The position numbers were made by a program, and so were the translations under genes. DNA of 33,159 nt, from the NCBI GenBank assembly GCA_020725195.1, contig DYFL01000025.1:1-33159 (forward strand). Direction: 5' to 3'. Shown here piece after piece: positions 31,487-33,159 of this stretch. This stretch comes from Hydrogenophilus sp. Lineage in GTDB: Bacteria > Pseudomonadota > Gammaproteobacteria > Burkholderiales > Thiobacillaceae. How positions within the stretch are numbered: position 1 is the first letter of the stretch; each line of letters begins with the position of its first letter. The notes under the pieces were generated by a model. The model was not told the DNA's origin and searched no databases. It was given only the letters and a program-made list of their open reading frames with translations.

Positions 31487-33111
31487 GCGCCGCGCTCCTG
31501 CCCCTGCTGGCGGCCGCCCTGGTGCTCGCGCCCGCGAGCCGCGCCCTGGGTCTGCGCCTCGCGCCCTGGCTGCCCCTGCCGGCCCTGGCGCTGGCCCTGG
31601 CCGCCCCCGACGGGACCGCCCTGGACCTGCCCTGGCTGCTCCTGGGCAGCCGCCTCGGCCTGGACGCGACCGGGCGCCTCTTCCTCTTCTTCACCGCCCT
31701 GGTCTGGCTGATCGCCGGCGTGTACGCCCGCGGCTGGCTGCGCGACGACCCCAGGCGGCATGTCTACTGGGCCTTCCACCTCGCCACCCAGGCGGGCAAC
31801 CTCTGGGTGTGCCTCGCCCAGGACGCGGCGGGCTTCTATCTCGGCTTCACCCTGATGACCTTCGCCGCCTACGGCCTGGTGGTGCACACGGGCTCGGCCG
31901 AGGCCCGGCGCGCCGGGCGGGTCTACCTCGCCATGGCGGTGCTGGGCGAGGCGGCCCTGGTGGCGGGGCTGCTGCTGGCGGTCGGGGCGGCCGGCTCGCC
32001 GCTGATCGGCGACCTGGCCGCCGCGCCGCTGCCCGGGTGGGCGGCCGCGCTCCTGATCCTCGGCTTCGGCATCAAGGTGGGGGTGCCGCTGCTGCACCTG
32101 TGGCTGCCGCTCGCCCACCCCGTGGCGCCGGTGCCGGCGAGCGCGGTGCTCTCCGGGGTGATGCTCAAGGCGGGGCTGCTCGGCTGGCTGCGCTTCCTGC
32201 CCCTGGGGGTCGAGGCGCAGCCCGCGGCCGGCGCGCTCCTGATGGCGGCGGGCCTCGCGGCCCTGTTCTACGGCGTGGCGGTGGGCCTCGCCCAGCGCGA
32301 CGCCAAGGTGCTGCTCGCCTACTCCAGCGTGAGCCAGATGGGCTTCATGACCCTGGGCGTGGGCGCGGGCCTCGCGGCGCCGGGGCTCTGGCCGCTGCTG
32401 CTGCCGGCGGTGGGGCTCTACGCCCTGCACCACGCCCTGGCCAAGAGCGCCCTGTTCCTGGGGGTGGGCGTGGCCCAGGCCCGGGGCGGGCGCCCCGCGG
32501 TGCTCGCGGGGCTCGCCCTGCCGGCCCTGGCCCTGGCCGGCGCGCCGCTCACCTCCGGGGCGCTGGCCAAGGTGGAGATGAAGGTCGCCGTCGCGGCCCT
32601 GCCCGGGCCTTGGAGCGTGCTGCTGGAGGGGCTGCTGCCCCTGGCGGCCGCGGGCACGGCCCTGCTCATGGCGCGGCTGCTCTGGCTGGCGGCGCGGCAG
32701 GCGGGGGGCGCGGCGAGGCCCGGGCTGCTCGCGCCCTGGCTCGCGGGCCTGGCGGCGGTGGCGGTGCTGCCCGGCTGGCTGGCCGCCGAGGGGGCCTGGG
32801 CGCGGGCCCTGGGCGGCGGGGCCTGGGTCGCGGCGCTCTGGCCTTTGGCGCTCGCCGCGGCGCTGGCCTGGGCGGCCCTGCGCCGGCGCTGGCGCGCGCC
32901 CGCCGTGCCGCCCGGGGACGTGCTGCCGCTCCTGGAACGGGCCTGGGCCGCCCTGCGCAGGGGGTGCGCAGGCCTGGCGCCGCCGCGCCCGGCGCTGCGG
33001 CTGCCGCGGCCCGCGCCCGGTACGGACCCGGAGGCCGGCCTGGGGAGATGGCCGGTGGCGGCGGGGCTTTGGCTGCTGCTGGCGCTGCTGCTCGCGGCCC
33101 TGCTGGCCTGA
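31474..33111 (+). CDS. Mrp-like antiporter-type subunit D3 lacking the TM5 glutamate (second operon)
   Basis: The 545-aa NuoL/M/N-type subunit starts at a GTG inside the end of D2 (13-nt overlap, GGGAG upstream). TM7 K201 (GIKVGVPLLHLWLP), the TM8 lysine (GVMLKAGLLGWLR) and TM12 K366 (GALAKVEMK) are present, as is LLAYSSVSQMGF. At the TM5 position the sequence is GFYLGFTLMTFAAYGLVVH, with T126 (bases 31849-31851) where D2 has E139 in FFLFYELLTLATYPLVVH. The shared LVVH anchors the alignment without gaps. The usual Glu/Lys pair is thus incomplete. About 40 residues at the C-terminus form an extra soluble segment and a final helix. It is the last gene seen in the operon. Confidence 0.88.
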   Translation: MGALSAALLPLLAAALVLAPASRALGLRLAPWLPLPALALALAAPDGTALDLPWLLLGSRLGLDATGRLFLFFTALVWLIAGVYARGWLRDDPRRHVYWAFHLATQAGNLWVCLAQDAAGFYLGFTLMTFAAYGLVVHTGSAEARRAGRVYLAMAVLGEAALVAGLLLAVGAAGSPLIGDLAAAPLPGWAAALLILGFGIKVGVPLLHLWLPLAHPVAPVPASAVLSGVMLKAGLLGWLRFLPLGVEAQPAAGALLMAAGLAALFYGVAVGLAQRDAKVLLAYSSVSQMGFMTLGVGAGLAAPGLWPLLLPAVGLYALHHALAKSALFLGVGVAQARGGRPAVLAGLALPALALAGAPLTSGALAKVEMKVAVAALPGPWSVLLEGLLPLAAAGTALLMARLLWLAARQAGGAARPGLLAPWLAGLAAVAVLPGWLAAEGAWARALGGGAWVAALWPLALAAALAWAALRRRWRAPAVPPGDVLPLLERAWAALRRGCAGLAPPRPALRLPRPAPGTDPEAGLGRWPVAAGLWLLLALLLAALLA

Positions 33112-33159
33112 GAGCTTGTGAATAAACCTACTGCGCGTCCCGATAGCTGCGTTGGGCGG
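33112..33159 (+). other. Non-coding right edge
   Basis: The last 48 bases are noticeably less G+C-rich than the gene before (GTGAATAAACCTACTGC). They hold no start of a recognisable gene and no hairpin I can complete before the window ends. They might be the first bases of a dispersed repeat, but too little is visible to say. Confidence 0.3.

Noticed and set aside
28512-33111. The NuoL/M/N-like proteins as part of complex I or a hydrogenase
   Set aside because: The neighbours are E, F, G, DUF4040, B and C subunits of the Mrp type, and no NADH-, quinone- or hydrogenase-module gene is visible.

Overview
The window is very G+C-rich, densely packed bacterial DNA. HrpA, MgtE, GlgX, a CvrA-type antiporter and Mrp clusters with a fused A/B subunit suggest a gammaproteobacterium. 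A salt-, alkali- or sulfur-adapted lineage such as the Chromatiales/Ectothiorhodospiraceae is plausible, but this is inferred from gene content only and no marker gene for taxonomy is present.

Layout. (1) 1-3527, plus strand: the end of a canonical Mrp-type Na+/H+ antiporter operon (A/B fusion C-terminus, C, D, E, F, G), followed without a gap by a TatD-family hydrolase. (2) 4310-5550: a less G+C-rich accessory patch with an autoregulated DUF1778/GNAT toxin-antitoxin pair, a broken recombinase-associated fragment and hairpins. (3) 5552-6112: a CDP-alcohol phosphatidyltransferase converging on (4) a long minus-strand block, 6120-23950. In transcription order it holds glgX, a Na/Pi cotransporter and cardiolipin synthase; then an inverted-repeat element; then mgtE, a P-type cation ATPase, a CvrA-type K+/H+ antiporter, a Kef-type antiporter coupled to a tandem UspA protein, and hrpA. 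(5) 24081-33111, plus strand: DUF502 protein, a diguanylate cyclase, then a second, non-canonical Mrp-like operon (E, F, G, DUF4040, a broken thioredoxin-fold gene, B, C and three successive antiporter-like D/A-type subunits).

Most genes concern ion movement: Na+/H+ (two Mrp systems), K+/H+ (CvrA and Kef types), Mg2+ (MgtE), phosphate (Na/Pi) and an undetermined cation (P-type ATPase). The most unusual part is the second Mrp-like operon. It has no MrpA-length subunit: the A-subunit tail domains are separate genes, and three different proton-channel subunits stand in a row. The last of these has lost the otherwise invariant TM5 glutamate. The operon is translationally coupled to a c-di-GMP synthase. 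Other points of interest are two repeat insertions inside hrpA, one of them a heptanucleotide tract able to shift frame; a P-type ATPase lacking two canonical Ca2+ ligands; and three minus-strand genes whose -10-like boxes lie 6-8 nt from the ATG with no Shine-Dalgarno sequence, suggesting leaderless mRNAs.
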